This document shows, in pieces, positions 53,308 through 62,938 of a DNA stretch of 64,000 nucleotides (the first letter of the stretch is position 1; each line of letters opens with the position of its first letter). Both the position numbers and the translations under genes were made by a program. The stretch is from Pseudorasbora parva (taxonomy: Eukaryota; Chordata; Actinopteri; Cypriniformes; Gobionidae): positions 255,501-319,500 of the forward strand of contig NW_027125105.1 of assembly GCF_024679245.1 (NCBI RefSeq), given 5' to 3'. The notes under the pieces are model-generated. The model did no database searches. It saw only the letters and a list, made by a program, of their open reading frames with translations, and was not told the DNA's origin.

Positions 53308-54654
53308 TTATTCTTCTTCTTCTGGACACGTATTTCGGCGCGCTTCTCCTCACACAAATTTTGTCAAACCCCAACCACTAAATAGCCAAAGTCGGCGGCC
53401 TATACGGGAATGGTGTGCTATGACTTTTATAAGGGATCGGGGGTACGGTGTGCGCCCCAGGGGTGCAAACGTAGCCCAAAAGTGCCATAGACGATTGATG
53501 GGGCGAAACTTTGACCCCTCGTGGCTCCGAGCGAGGATCTCAAACACACACATATATTACACGAAATTTGAAGGGGCTGATAGGATCTCTCAGCACACAC
53601 ATCTCAAAGGGGTGTAAGTTGTACCCCTGGGGTGCTAGAGCTCCCCAAAAATCGAAAAAAAGGCCCATTGACTTAACATGGGGAGGGTCGTCCCATGAAA
53701 CGCATGCAACGCATGCGTTTCTCATTCAATGGTAAATCCCATAGGGATTTTGTATTGAGCATAGCTCTGCTTCACAGACTCACAGAGACAAGGGGGTGGG
53801 CCCAATCTACTCAGACAACCAATCACTATCTCAGGATCATTGTGACACTATTAAGCCACGCCCTAGCAACCGTTTAGAGCTCCCTAACAACCGATCCCAT
53901 TGACTTCCATTGAAAAATATCAAAGTTATATCTCTGGATAGGAGTGTCATAGAAACATGGGGGTGGGTTTGATTGACTCAGGGCATCAACGGCCAATCAC
54001 AAATCACCTTCAACACCTCCTAGCCACTCCCTAGCAACCATTATCGAGCACCCTAACAACCCAAATCCACTGTGTATATCTTCACATCTGAACATCATAG
54101 AGACACGGGAGTTGGTTTATATCATTCATACTGGCAAGGGGATTTTGGGGAATCTTTATGGGATGGTGCCAGGCCACTCCATAGCAACCAAACAGAGTAC
54201 CCTAGCAACTGTTTAGCAAGACCTACATCTCTGCATTAGTACATCATAGAGACTCGGGGGTTGGTATATATCATTCATACTAGCAAGGAGCTTTTGGGGA
54301 ATCATTATGGGATGGTGCCAAGCCACTCCATAGCAACCAAACAGAGTACCTTAGCAACCGTTCAGATCTCTGCATCAGAAAATCATGAAGACACAGGGGT
54401 TGGTTTATATCATCCATACTGGCAAGGGGACTTTGGGGAATCATGATGGGATGGTGCCAAGCCACTCCATAGCAACCAAACAGAGTACCCTAGCAACTGT
54501 TCAGATCTCTACATCTGAAAATCGTAGAGACATGGGGGTTGGTTTATATCATTCATACTGACAAGGTGATTTTGCAGTCTCTTGCAATAACCGGGCCCCG
54601 AGTTTTGCCACGGCAAGCACCACTCACAATTTCTTCAGGAATTGTACTTTCTAG
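53308..54654 (+). repeat. Unit 35, class A, no leader, 1347 bp
   Basis: The 3' half shares private variants with class B unit 7 (see 10001 and 54286). It is the last unit with a complete 3' end. Confidence 0.85.
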
Positions 54655-57014
54655 TTAGTGGTGCTTGCGTAGCAAGGCATCACTATTGTTCTCCACCATA
54701 CTTATTATTAGTGGTGCTTGCGGTAGCAAGGCATCACTATTGTTCTCCACCATACTTATTATTATTCTTCTTCCACCGCACACGTATTTTGGCGCGCTTC
54801 TCCTCACACAAATTTTGTCAAACCCCAACCACTAAATAGCCAAAGTCGGCGGCCTATACGGGAATGGTGTGCTATATCTCTGCTAAGGGATCGGGGGTAC
54901 GTTGTGCGCCCCAGGGGTGCAAACGTAGCCCAAAAGTGCCATTGACGATTGATGGGGCGAAACTTTGACCCCTCGTGGCTCCGAGCGAGGATCTCAAACA
55001 CACACATATATTACACGAAATTTGAAGGGGCTGATAGGATCTCTCAGCACACACATCTCAAAGGGGTGTAAGTTGTACCCCTGGGGTGCTAGAGCTCCCC
55101 AAAAATCGAAAAATTGTCCCATAGACTTATAATGGGGAGGGTTGACCCATGAAACGCATGCAACGCATGCGTTTCTCCTACTATGGTAAATCCCATAGGG
55201 ATTTTGTATTGAGCATAGCTCTGCTTCACAGACTCACAGACACAAGGGGGTGGGCCCAATCTACTCAGACAACCAATCACTATCTCAGGATCATGATGAT
55301 GTTATTAAGCCACGCCCTAGCAACCGTTTAGAGCTCCCTAACAACCAATCCCATTGACTTCCATTGAAAAAGATCAAAGTTATATCTCTGGATAGGAGTG
55401 TCATAGAAACATGGGGGTGGGTTTGATTGAGTCAGGGCATCAACGGCCAATCACAAATCACCTTCAACACTTCCTAGCCACGCCCTAGCAACCACTATCA
55501 AGCACCCTAACAACCCAAATCCACAGTGTATATCTTCTCATCTGAACATCATAGAGACACGGGGGTTGGTTTATATCATTCATACTGGCAAGGAGCTTTT
55601 GGGGTATCATTATGGGATGGTGCCAAGCAACTCCATAGCAACCAAACAGAGTACCTTAGCAACCGTTCAGATCTCTGCATCAGAAAATCGTAGAGACACG
55701 GGGGTTGGTTTATATCATTCATACTGGCAAGGGGATTTTGGGGAATCATTATGGGATGCTACCAAGCCACTCCATAGCAACCAAACAGAGTACCTTAGCA
55801 ACCGTTCAGATCTCTGCATCAGAAAATCATAGAGACATGGGGGTTGGTATATATCATCCATACAGGCAAGGTGATTTTGGGGTATCATTATGGGATGCTG
55901 CCACACCCTAGCAACCACATAGCAACGTCATAGCAACCACCCAGAACACCATAGCAACTGCCTAGCAACCACCCAGAACACCTTAGCAACCGCCTAGCAA
56001 CACCCTAGCAACGCCCTAGCAACCACCCAGAACACCCTAGCAACCGCCTAGCAACGCCCTAGCAACCACTCAGAACACCATAGCAACCGCCTAGCAACCA
56101 CCTAGCAATGCCCTAGCAACCTCCCAGAACACCCTAGCAACCGCCTAGCAACGCCCTAGCAACCACCCAGAACACCCTAGCAACCACCTAGCAACCACCT
56201 AGCAACCACCCAGAACACCCAAGCAACCGCCTAGCAACGCCCTAGCAACCACCCAGAACACCCTAGCAACCACCTAGCAACGCCCTAACAACCACCCAGA
56301 ACACCCTAGCAACCGCCTAGGAATGCCCTAGCAACCACCCAGAACACCCTAGCAACCACATAGCAACGTCCTAGCAACCACCCAGAACACCGTAGCAACC
56401 GCCTAGCAACCGCCTAGCAACGCCCTAGCAACCACCCAGAACACCCTAGCAACCACATAGTAACCACATATCAACACCCTAGCAACCACACAGAATACCC
56501 TAGCAACCACCTAGAAATGCCCTAGCAATCACCCAGGATACCCTAGCAACCACCCAGCAACCCCCTAGCAAGCACACAGAATACCATAGCAACTGCATAG
56601 CAACACCCTAGCAACCAGCTAGAAAACCCTAGCAACTGTATTGCAATGCCCTAGCAACCACCCAGCAACCCCCTAGCAACCACCCAGAATACCATAGCAA
56701 CTGCACAGCGATGCCCTATCAACCAATTACAATACCTTAGCAACCACCCAACAATGAACTAGCAACCATCTACAATACCTTAGCAACCGCCTATCAACTC
56801 CCTAGTAACAACCTTGAACACCTTAGCAACTGCCTTGCAACCACCCAGAACATTTAGCAACTGCATAGAAAATATACAGAAAATCTTAGCAACCACATAG
56901 CAAAACCTTAATAACAACCTAAAACCTCTTAACAGTTGAGCAACACCCTTACATCCACCCAGTTTACTATAGCAACCACTTATCAAAATCCTAGTAATCA
57001 TTTACATTACCCTA
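54655..57014 (+). repeat. Unit 36, class A, terminal unit without a 3' end
   Basis: Two leaders (loops GTA and GGTA), class A body and 139-bp subrepeats. It then runs into the longest CCTAGCAACC array, which decays into unique DNA. There is no ATGCTAATC array, hairpin or CTAG terminus. Confidence 0.85.
55901..57014 (+). repeat. CCTAGCAACC minisatellite, long and decaying at the array edge
   Basis: About 1.1 kb. Steps are regular to about 56450 and then increasingly diverged, with changes such as CTATCAACC, CTAGTAAC and loss of spacing. The last recognisable step is near 57000. Confidence 0.85.
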
Positions 57015-57125
57015 GGGACGGTGTAACAACTTAAAAAAAATGTTCTGCTGTTTACTTAATACATAACGTAAGTATAGCAGGGTGAACTTATATAAAGGTA
57101 ATGGGAGTTATAAAAAACTACTGTA

Positions 57126-57126
57126 A

Positions 57127-57202
<76 letters not shown>

Positions 57203-57267
57203 CATAATAATCATAATCATAATAATCATAATAATCATAATCATAATCATAATCATAATCATAATAA
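57126..57267. repeat. TAC, TAA and ATCATA microsatellite
   Basis: (TAC)n gives way to (TAA)n and then to an (ATCATA)-type repeat. Stop-free frames here on either strand are homopolymeric and not genes. Confidence 0.95.
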
Positions 57268-57540
57268 AATGTTCCACTTCTGAATTTACACATTTTTATA
57301 AGAGGAAGCAATTACAGGGAGCTGGATTATGGCTGATAGAGGTGTCAAATTACCATCACTCTCTCAGTAAGTTTAAATACAGACCTATCACTTTAAAAAA
57401 AAAAAAAAAAAAAACAAGTATAAAATAATATATTTGGAGTATGGTGATGGAAATTTACATTATTTTTTATTATTTATATAACATAATTATTATATTGTTC
57501 TCATCATCTTTAAAAAAGGCCCAAAGTGAAGAAAAAGTCA
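57268..57540. other. AT-rich single-copy DNA with a 20-base poly-A at 57395-57414
   Basis: No gene or RNA signal was seen between the microsatellite and the promoter region. The A tract has no recognisable retroposon body or target-site duplication. Confidence 0.6.
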
Positions 57541-57544
57541 TTTT

Positions 57545-57578
57545 ATTGGTTGTCCAATCAAAGCTCGCTGCTGATTGG
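57545..57578 (+). promoter_or_regulatory. Probable promoter with three CCAAT boxes
   Basis: ATTGG at 57545-57549, CCAAT at 57554-57558 and ATTGG at 57574-57578 lie within 34 bp, followed by a GC-richer stretch. A consensus donor occurs 60 bp further on. Closely spaced CCAAT boxes are typical of NF-Y-driven TATA-less promoters. The start site itself is not visible. Confidence 0.55.
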
Positions 57579-57599
57579 CTGGCGGCACCAACGAGCGGC

Positions 57600-57637
57600 A
57601 GCTCTCACTGAAGATCGTTCCACTCTCATCTCCTGAG
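57600..57637 (+). other. Probable untranslated exon 1 (5' end uncertain)
   Basis: It ends in CTGAG followed by GTAAGC, a strong donor at 57638. The left edge is arbitrary. No ATG occurs in the stretch shown. Confidence 0.5.
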
Positions 57638-59048
57638 GTAAGCGAAATGGCTGTTCTCATATATGCTGCGTTATAAACCCTTGTAATGTGACATATAGTT
57701 CTTTATTTTAATAGAATGTTAGTACTATTAATCGTATTATAATATGAGGTATATATTTTATCGTTTTTGTTGACATTGAAGGTACCTTTTTGTCTGTAGA
57801 TGGTAATGTGTATAACTGCAAGTAATTTCTATGGCTAGCCACTCATCTATTTTTGTGTGTAAAACATAAAATCATGTTGTGTGTGTGTTTGATGAATATA
57901 AATCCTTTAGCCTACATTCATGCGTGAGCTAGAACTGTAAGTTATGTTAACATTAGGCTGAACGTTTTTCACTTTGCCACTTATATTAAGCTGCAGCTTC
58001 CACGATGGTAGTTTATGTAATATATTAGCCTTTTGTTGTATTTTACATGCATGTATTACAACGAGAAGTGTCGATTGCTGCATTTATATTCGTTTTTGTC
58101 GATCAAAGCAAGTCGATTGAGAGTGCATTGGTGAGTTTAGTAACGCTTTGTCCAATCGAATGCGGCTAAGTTAGTCACCGGTGAATAAATCCGATGAGGC
58201 CTCTGTTACACATTCGCTGACAGAGTTCTCTAATTATAAACAACAAAGTGCAAATATATGATGTATGTAATTCACTGTGCAGTGTACATGGCTTTATTGA
58301 ATACGACAGGAGTTTCTGTGAGAGCTTATGACTCGACAGAGTTGAACTTTTTGATTTCGCGCCGTGCGATCACGTGGTACATGCAGTAGAAGTCCGCGCT
58401 GTCGATTGAAATGGGGTGCGGCTCTATCCGCTCCCCACTTCACTAGTCAGGGCACTGACTTGGACATAAGTCAATGGGCTGACTCCCTTATCAGTGCCCT
58501 TACCACTGAACTAGGGAGTTGATTGAAACGCACCCTTGGGTTTGTGAAGAGACAGCCGCTTTGCTGTATTCGCAGCCATTTTGTTTTTCTTTAAATAGTA
58601 ATGCATAACCTATGTGCATAACGCGTTGATGTGGTGACATTCACATCGCTATTTTATTTAGGGAAGTGATGGAGAGATGACATTAATTTTCTTGTGCTAT
58701 TCTTATGTGTAACTTACCAATACGATATAAAATCACTATATTTTAGTTCAGTAATAGTTAGGAGATATTTTTTTATTATAATACATAATATTTGTCCAAT
58801 AATTATTGTCCATTCATGACATTGTAATGTTTTTACTACTTGTATTACAATTACATAAAATGTATTTAGTCATTTAAAGATTTTTAGAAATGGAATTACC
58901 AACAACACAGAGACTTTACAGCATAAATGTAAAAAAATAAATTAAAAAAAATCCAGTTTTATCTATCTTTGCCATTCAATTTAAAGTCACAGGGGTTGTA
59001 AGTGTGGTGTTGTAAGTCCCTTCTATGACTTTTCTTTCTCTGTTTCAG
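57638..59048 (+). other. Probable intron 1
   Basis: Runs from GTAAGC to TTTCTCTGTTTCAG. Apart from the inverted-repeat element at 58412-58520, I see no repeats or RNA genes in it. Confidence 0.5.
58412..58520. mobile_element. Small MITE-like inverted-repeat element
   Basis: CTCCCCACTTCACTAGTCAG (58431 onwards) is an imperfect inverted repeat of the end near 58486-58518. Both arms contain a perfect AGGGCACTGA / TCAGTGCCCT pair. GATTGAAA occurs directly on both sides (58404-58411 and 58521-58528) and could be an 8-bp target duplication. No open frame, so it would be non-autonomous. Confidence 0.5.
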
Positions 59049-59079
59049 AATACTTTCACAAACCTTCCTGACCTTTGAG
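59049..59079 (+). other. Probable untranslated exon 2 (31 nt)
   Basis: Flanked by a pyrimidine-rich TTTCAG acceptor and a GAG|GTAAGA donor; no ATG inside. Confidence 0.5.
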
Positions 59080-59228
59080 GTAAGACTTTAATTAGTGACA
59101 TGACCACACATACAAAAAGATTTGACTTGATAAGGAAATAATTATAGTTTTAAAAAAAATATATAGGGTCACAGAAACTATAAAAATTAAACCTGTTTTG
59201 ATTATACCACAAATAATTAAGACCACAG

Positions 59229-59330
59229 CATCCATCCGTTATTCAAACCACTTGTTCAATATAGAGATGCTGGAGCTTATCCCAGTATCTCTTGTGGTAA
59301 ATCTGATAGGTGACCAGTTCATCTCATCTT
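59229..59330. repeat. Degenerate dispersed fish repeat
   Basis: CATCCATCCGTTATTCAAAC followed by GGAGCTTATCCCAG resembles a widespread teleost repeat that I recognise by its wording. Ends are not defined. It lies in the intron between untranslated exons 2 and 3. Confidence 0.4.
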
Positions 59331-59466
59331 TAGGCTGCATATTTGATATACAGCTTCTAAATTAGATTCTATATAGATAAAATATATAATTGTTATTTAA
59401 CATGCAAACAAGTTATGCATAGTTGACTTGAGTTAAGTTGTCATTGTTATCATTGTTCTTTTTCAG

Positions 59467-59511
59467 ACTGACTGATCAGAGCACAACCTGCATCTTCTGC
59501 TGCACGCCTTG
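59467..59511 (+). other. Probable untranslated exon 3 (45 nt)
   Basis: Preceded by TTCTTTTTCAG and followed by GTCAGT; no ATG inside. Confidence 0.45.
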
Positions 59512-59623
59512 GTCAGTATTAATATGGTTTAGAGCAATATTTTAAAAAAATATTTCATCACACCACCATAATTGTACTTCCTGTGACCTAATATGTCCAT
59601 TTCTATTTGTGTTTCTTTTTTAG

Positions 59624-59725
59624 GTTCCTTGTGTCTTGCTGTTTTACACGGGGAGCAGTTCATTTGTTCTTTCTACTTCTTTACTTAAAGAAAAAAAAAC
59701 ACATTAAAGCTGTTATTGTAGTTTT
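59624..59725 (+). other. Possible alternative last exon of a short non-coding transcript
   Basis: The acceptor TTTCTTTTTTAG ends at 59623. No good donor follows, but ATTAAA lies at 59703-59708. Exons 1-3 could therefore also be joined to a short polyadenylated RNA ending here. The evidence is weak and based on signals only. Confidence 0.25.
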
Positions 59726-60020
59726 TTCTATAATCTTCTTTCTTTTAAATTTATTTCTTTTAAGTTTATTTTGAATATTTGAATAGACAGTTGTTTATTT
59801 TAATTTTTTTTTTATTACATTTCTAAATCTTAACTTGTTCTTTTAAGCTTGTATTACACTCATACAGAGAACAGTTCATTTCACTATACTTTTATTGTTC
59901 TTTTCTTAACAAAACAAAACAAAAAAAATACAAAAAAACCTTCACAAATACACAGTGTATATTTCTTTGTTGTTTAACTGTTTTTTCTACCTGAGAGTAC
60001 TGCAGGTTTTCTCTTTTCAG

Positions 60021-60054
60021 GCTCATCAGCTGTTACATCGGGAGGACTTTCAAA
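60021..60054 (+). other. Probable untranslated exon 4 (34 nt)
   Basis: Has the acceptor TTTTCTCTTTTCAG and a good donor GTAAGT at 60055; no ATG. Joined to the next exon it gives AAAG before the start codon, with the favourable A at position -3. Confidence 0.5.
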
Positions 60055-60302
60055 GTAAGTCCCTGTTAAAGTGAGAATGTCCTGTTAAAATGAATTTGAC
60101 TAACAAAGAAAGGTATTTCAATATGCATTCATTTTGAGGATTAAAAATAAATCATTTGTTATGTTTAATGATTTTAGACTTTAAAGTACGCTCTGTACTT
60201 TTATTAGTTACTAAGTTCACTCAAATTTGTGAGTTAATCTGATAAATTTTTCGTGAATAATTTTTTTGTCTTATTTCTTTTTATCTCTTGATATTTTAAA
60301 GG

Positions 60303-60389
60303 ATGCCGCGGAAAGGAAAGAGAGCTAGGGCCCAACAAACACGTCGGCAAAAGGAGGACCTGAAGGATCAACTCTCCACGACTGACAAG
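60303..60389 (+). CDS. First coding exon of the C76-like protease gene (residues 1-29)
   Basis: The exon starts at 60302 after TTTTAAAG, and ATG is its second base. It encodes 29 residues beginning MPRKGKRARAQQTRRQKED, a Lys/Arg-rich start that could act as a nuclear localisation signal. It ends AAG|GTACTG in phase 0, matching the phase-0 start of the exon at 62939, so the join restores one frame (…TDK then VEQ…). This ATG is preferred because none of the four predicted upstream exons contains an ATG, and because reading on past 60389 runs into low-complexity His/Ser/Thr sequence from intronic CA/CT repeats, so the longer uninterrupted frame there is an artefact. Splicing is inferred from signals only. 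Confidence 0.65.
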
Positions 60390-60416
60390 GTACTGTTGAT
60401 ATTGTCAAATTACACA

Positions 60417-60632
60417 CTCATTCATTCTCTCACACACTCACACTCACATACTATTGCTATCACTCTCTCTCACTATCACTCTCACACTCACACTTACTCT
60501 CTCTCACTCATTTATTAATTCTCACACTCGCTCATTCTTACACTCATTCAATCAGTCACTCACACACTTATTCATTCTCGCACACACACACACACACACA
60601 TTTATTCATTGTCACACACACATACACACACA
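60417..60632. repeat. CA/CT and TCATTC simple repeats
   Basis: Mixed CACTCA, TCTCTCA and (CA)n steps. Frames across it encode Ser/His/Thr runs and are not genes. Confidence 0.9.
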
Positions 60633-60899
60633 TGTCTGCTGCGCTACCTTTCTGGGGACTCACCATAGACGTAATGTTTTTTATGCTGTACAAACCATAT
60701 ATTCTATCCCCCTACACTGCCCCTGCCCCTAAACCTACCCATCACTGGAAACTTTCTGCATTTACATTTTCAAAAGAACTCATTCTGTATAATTTATAAG
60801 CTTTTGTACCCATTTGGGCCTCAATTTAGGTCCCCACAGTGATACGTGTCCCCATGAGTCTGTGTTTATTCAGGTTGAAGTCCCCACCAGGCTAGAACA
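60633..60899. repeat. Dispersed cyprinid-type repeat inside CA repeats
   Basis: The words CATAGACGTAATGTTTTTTA, CCCCTAAACCTACCC, AACTTTCTGCATTTACATTT and GTCCCCACAGTGATA in this order match a very common cyprinid repeat known to me that is regularly embedded in (CA)n. It is older than the intact versions, with several substitutions. No coding capacity. Confidence 0.6.
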
Positions 60900-60911
60900 A
60901 CACACACACAC

Positions 60912-62380
60912 CAGGGTGTCCGCGGGGTTTTAAAAAGTATTAAAAAGTGATAAATCAAAATTGTCAAATTTAAGGCCATTAAAAGTGTTAAATGTGGTCT
61001 CAGAGGTATTATTTTTTTCCAAATTAGGTATTATTTTTTCAGACTATCAGGTGTCCTATTCTGATTGAAATTCTGTCTGCGTTCGCGTTAGTTCATTTAA
61101 ATATGGGCTTTAGCATATCTGGGCACATAATCAAAGATCTTACGTCTCCGTCTCAACGTGTGTTTGAGGCTGACGTCATATTCAGTGATCGTTCGGTATC
61201 ATCTCAGAACACTGCGCGCTCAACAGAAGTGGCTGGCTTACGTTTTATTTTAGACTTCCTTAAAGGCATATCTTCAACGACTATCTTCATAAGAGCAATC
61301 TTAAATGATTTATATAAAGTCTAAAATGAATAAAAAGAGTTGTGAGAGAATGAGGCACGATCCATAGACAGTAGTATATAAACAGTGAGATCCGTGTGTC
61401 TGTCTGCTCTTAAAGGGACAGCAGCCAATAAAGCTTCCTGTCAGTAAAGCTAAAGAACAAAGGGAACAGAGAAAATGACTCGCTGCTCTTGACTAAATCA
61501 CTTTTGTAGCTTTAATAAGGATTAACTATTTCATTTATAGTTTATGCAGTGCAGACTGCATATAACTTTGATAACTTTATTAAATTTCTCTATATTTCCT
61601 AACTGTTAAGATAGGAAGGGGAGGAGTAAACATGACATTTATTATGGGTTTATGTTAGCATTGTTTTAAGTTTACTTAAATTAAAAACTGTTATATTTTT
61701 GAAGCCTAATAATGAATGTTGTAATAAAAAATAAATCAGTAGCTGTATTAATATCAGTAATACTGGCCTTCATTCATAAAAAGATGCCATTTAAACAAGT
61801 ATTTAAAATATACTGTCTTTATGTTGTTTCTACATTAATTTGATTAACTGTGAAATTATTATATTAAAAAATATATTAAAAACGTACAAAAACATTTTTT
61901 TTATTGCGATTAATCACAGAAAAAATGTGTGATTAATCTTGTTTTTAATCGATTGACAGCACTAGTTTTTAATATTTTGTCAAATTCAACAACTTATCAC
62001 AGTTATAGAAATGTAATATTTGCCTCCGGTTTTGTTGTTGGGGGAAAAAAAACACTAAATAATTTAATTGCTGAATAACCAATTATTAATTGAAATCAAA
62101 TGTGTATGCAGTAATGCTTCTCCTTAACCAACCTTTGTGAATGTTGAGATGTATTTTACTGTGTCTGAATGATAACTTATTACAGATTTGCTCCTGGCGT
62201 CGATTCTAAATCTATTCTTTTTTGTATGTTATATATGTCAAAATCTGTGTAAATAATAGAAAGGTAGCTGATTAACACTTGCAATTCAGTGTCGTGATGG
62301 TTTTAAAAAATATTCTGAAGGTAGTAAAAAAGGTGTTAAAAAGTAGTAAATTTAACTTAAGGATTGCTGTATATACCCTG
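60912..62380. mobile_element. hAT-like non-autonomous transposon with 8-bp target duplication
   Basis: Begins CAGGGTGTCCGCGGGG and ends GTATATACCCTG, so the termini are CAGGGT and ACCCTG. ACACACAC flanks it on both sides (60904-60911 and 62381-62388); because the site is a CA repeat, the duplication is suggestive only. Subterminal TTAAAAAGT repeats occur at both ends. A 73-codon frame at 61103-61324 has no recognisable domain. A second element is nested within it. Confidence 0.65.
61860..61965. mobile_element. End of a nested repeat with ATTAATC palindromes
   Basis: GCGATTAATCACAG, GTGTGATTAATC and AATCGATTGACAGCACTAG form the terminus of a common fish DNA repeat whose end I recognise (TAGTGCTGTCAATCGATT on the other strand). 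Its opposite end was not located, so the left limit is arbitrary. Confidence 0.45.
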
Positions 62381-62427
62381 ACACACACACACACACTTAT
62401 TCATTCATTCTTTCTTTCTCTCTCCCT

Positions 62428-62478
<51 letters not shown>

Positions 62479-62639
62479 ATTCATTCTCTCACACACACAA
62501 ATTATTCATTCTCTCACACACACACACACACCCTTATTCATTCTCTCTCTCTCTCTGTCTCTCTCTCTGTCTCTCTCTCTCACACTTATTCATTCTCTCT
62601 CACACACACACTTATTCATTCATTCATTCTTTCTTTCTT

Positions 62640-62671
<32 letters not shown>

Positions 62672-62731
62672 TTATTCATTCTCTCACACACACAAATTAT
62701 TCATTCTCTCACACACACACACACACCCTTA

Positions 62732-62780
<49 letters not shown>

Positions 62781-62930
62781 TTATTCATTCTCTCTCACAC
62801 ACACACACACACACACTTATTTTCTCACACACACAATTATTCATTCTCTCTCACACACACACACACACACACACTTATTCATTCTCTCACACACACTTAT
62901 TCGTTCTCTCTTTTATTCTCTCAATTATTT
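62381..62930. repeat. CA/CT/TTATTCATTC compound microsatellite
   Basis: Alternating (CA)n, (TC)n and CTTATTCATTCTCTC blocks continue to within about 10 bp of the splice acceptor, so the polypyrimidine tract of the acceptor is partly microsatellite-derived. Confidence 0.95.
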
Positions 62931-62938
62931 ATTTACAG

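Larger units (their letters stand above)
1..57014 (+). mobile_element. 37-unit tandem array of Helitron/Helentron-like non-autonomous elements
   Basis: Thirty-six copies of one 62-bp 3' end start at 1146, 2406, 3665, 5067, 5722, 7035, 8908, 10308, 11616, 14234, 14887, 16149, 16802, 18993, 21089, 22354, 24272, 24925, 27116, 29424, 30078, 32174, 34482, 36658, 38849, 39502, 40763, 41416, 42726, 43940, 46020, 48316, 48960, 51101, 53246 and 54593. Each has GGGCCCCGAG, then GCAAGCACCACT, the hairpin ACAATTTCTTCAGGAATTGT, ACTTT and CTAG. The next unit follows at once, so every unit boundary is CTAG|T. Class A bodies contain CAAACCCCAACCACT, class B contain GACCCAACAAAGC, class C contain CTATTCACTTTTTC. 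A hairpin just before CTRR followed by T is the textbook Helitron 3' end, and matching short inverted repeats at the two ends are described for Helentrons. No transposase is encoded in the array. The repeat structure is certain; the Helitron/Helentron assignment is inference. Confidence 0.6.
60390..62938 (+). other. Intron between the two coding exons, filled with repeats
   Basis: GTACTG to TTATTTACAG, about 2.5 kb. It consists almost wholly of simple repeats, a cyprinid-type dispersed repeat and a hAT-like element. Confidence 0.65.

Noticed and set aside
57056..57283. Poly-Thr/Asn and poly-Ser/Ile frames
   Set aside because: Translation of the TAC/TAA/ATCATA microsatellite.
57889..57962. 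Possible C/D snoRNA (TGATGA ... CTGA) in intron 1
   Set aside because: No terminal stem, no convincing internal boxes or guide; such short words are expected by chance.
58431..58520. tRNA gene or tRNA-derived SINE on the minus strand
   Set aside because: Only an A-box-like phrase is present; no B box and no cloverleaf. Inverted repeats explain the sequence better.
60454..60732. 92-codon Leu/Ser/His/Thr frame
   Set aside because: Lies in intronic CA/CT repeats and runs into a dispersed repeat.
61103..61324. 73-codon frame inside the hAT-like element
   Set aside because: No recognisable transposase motif; the element looks non-autonomous.
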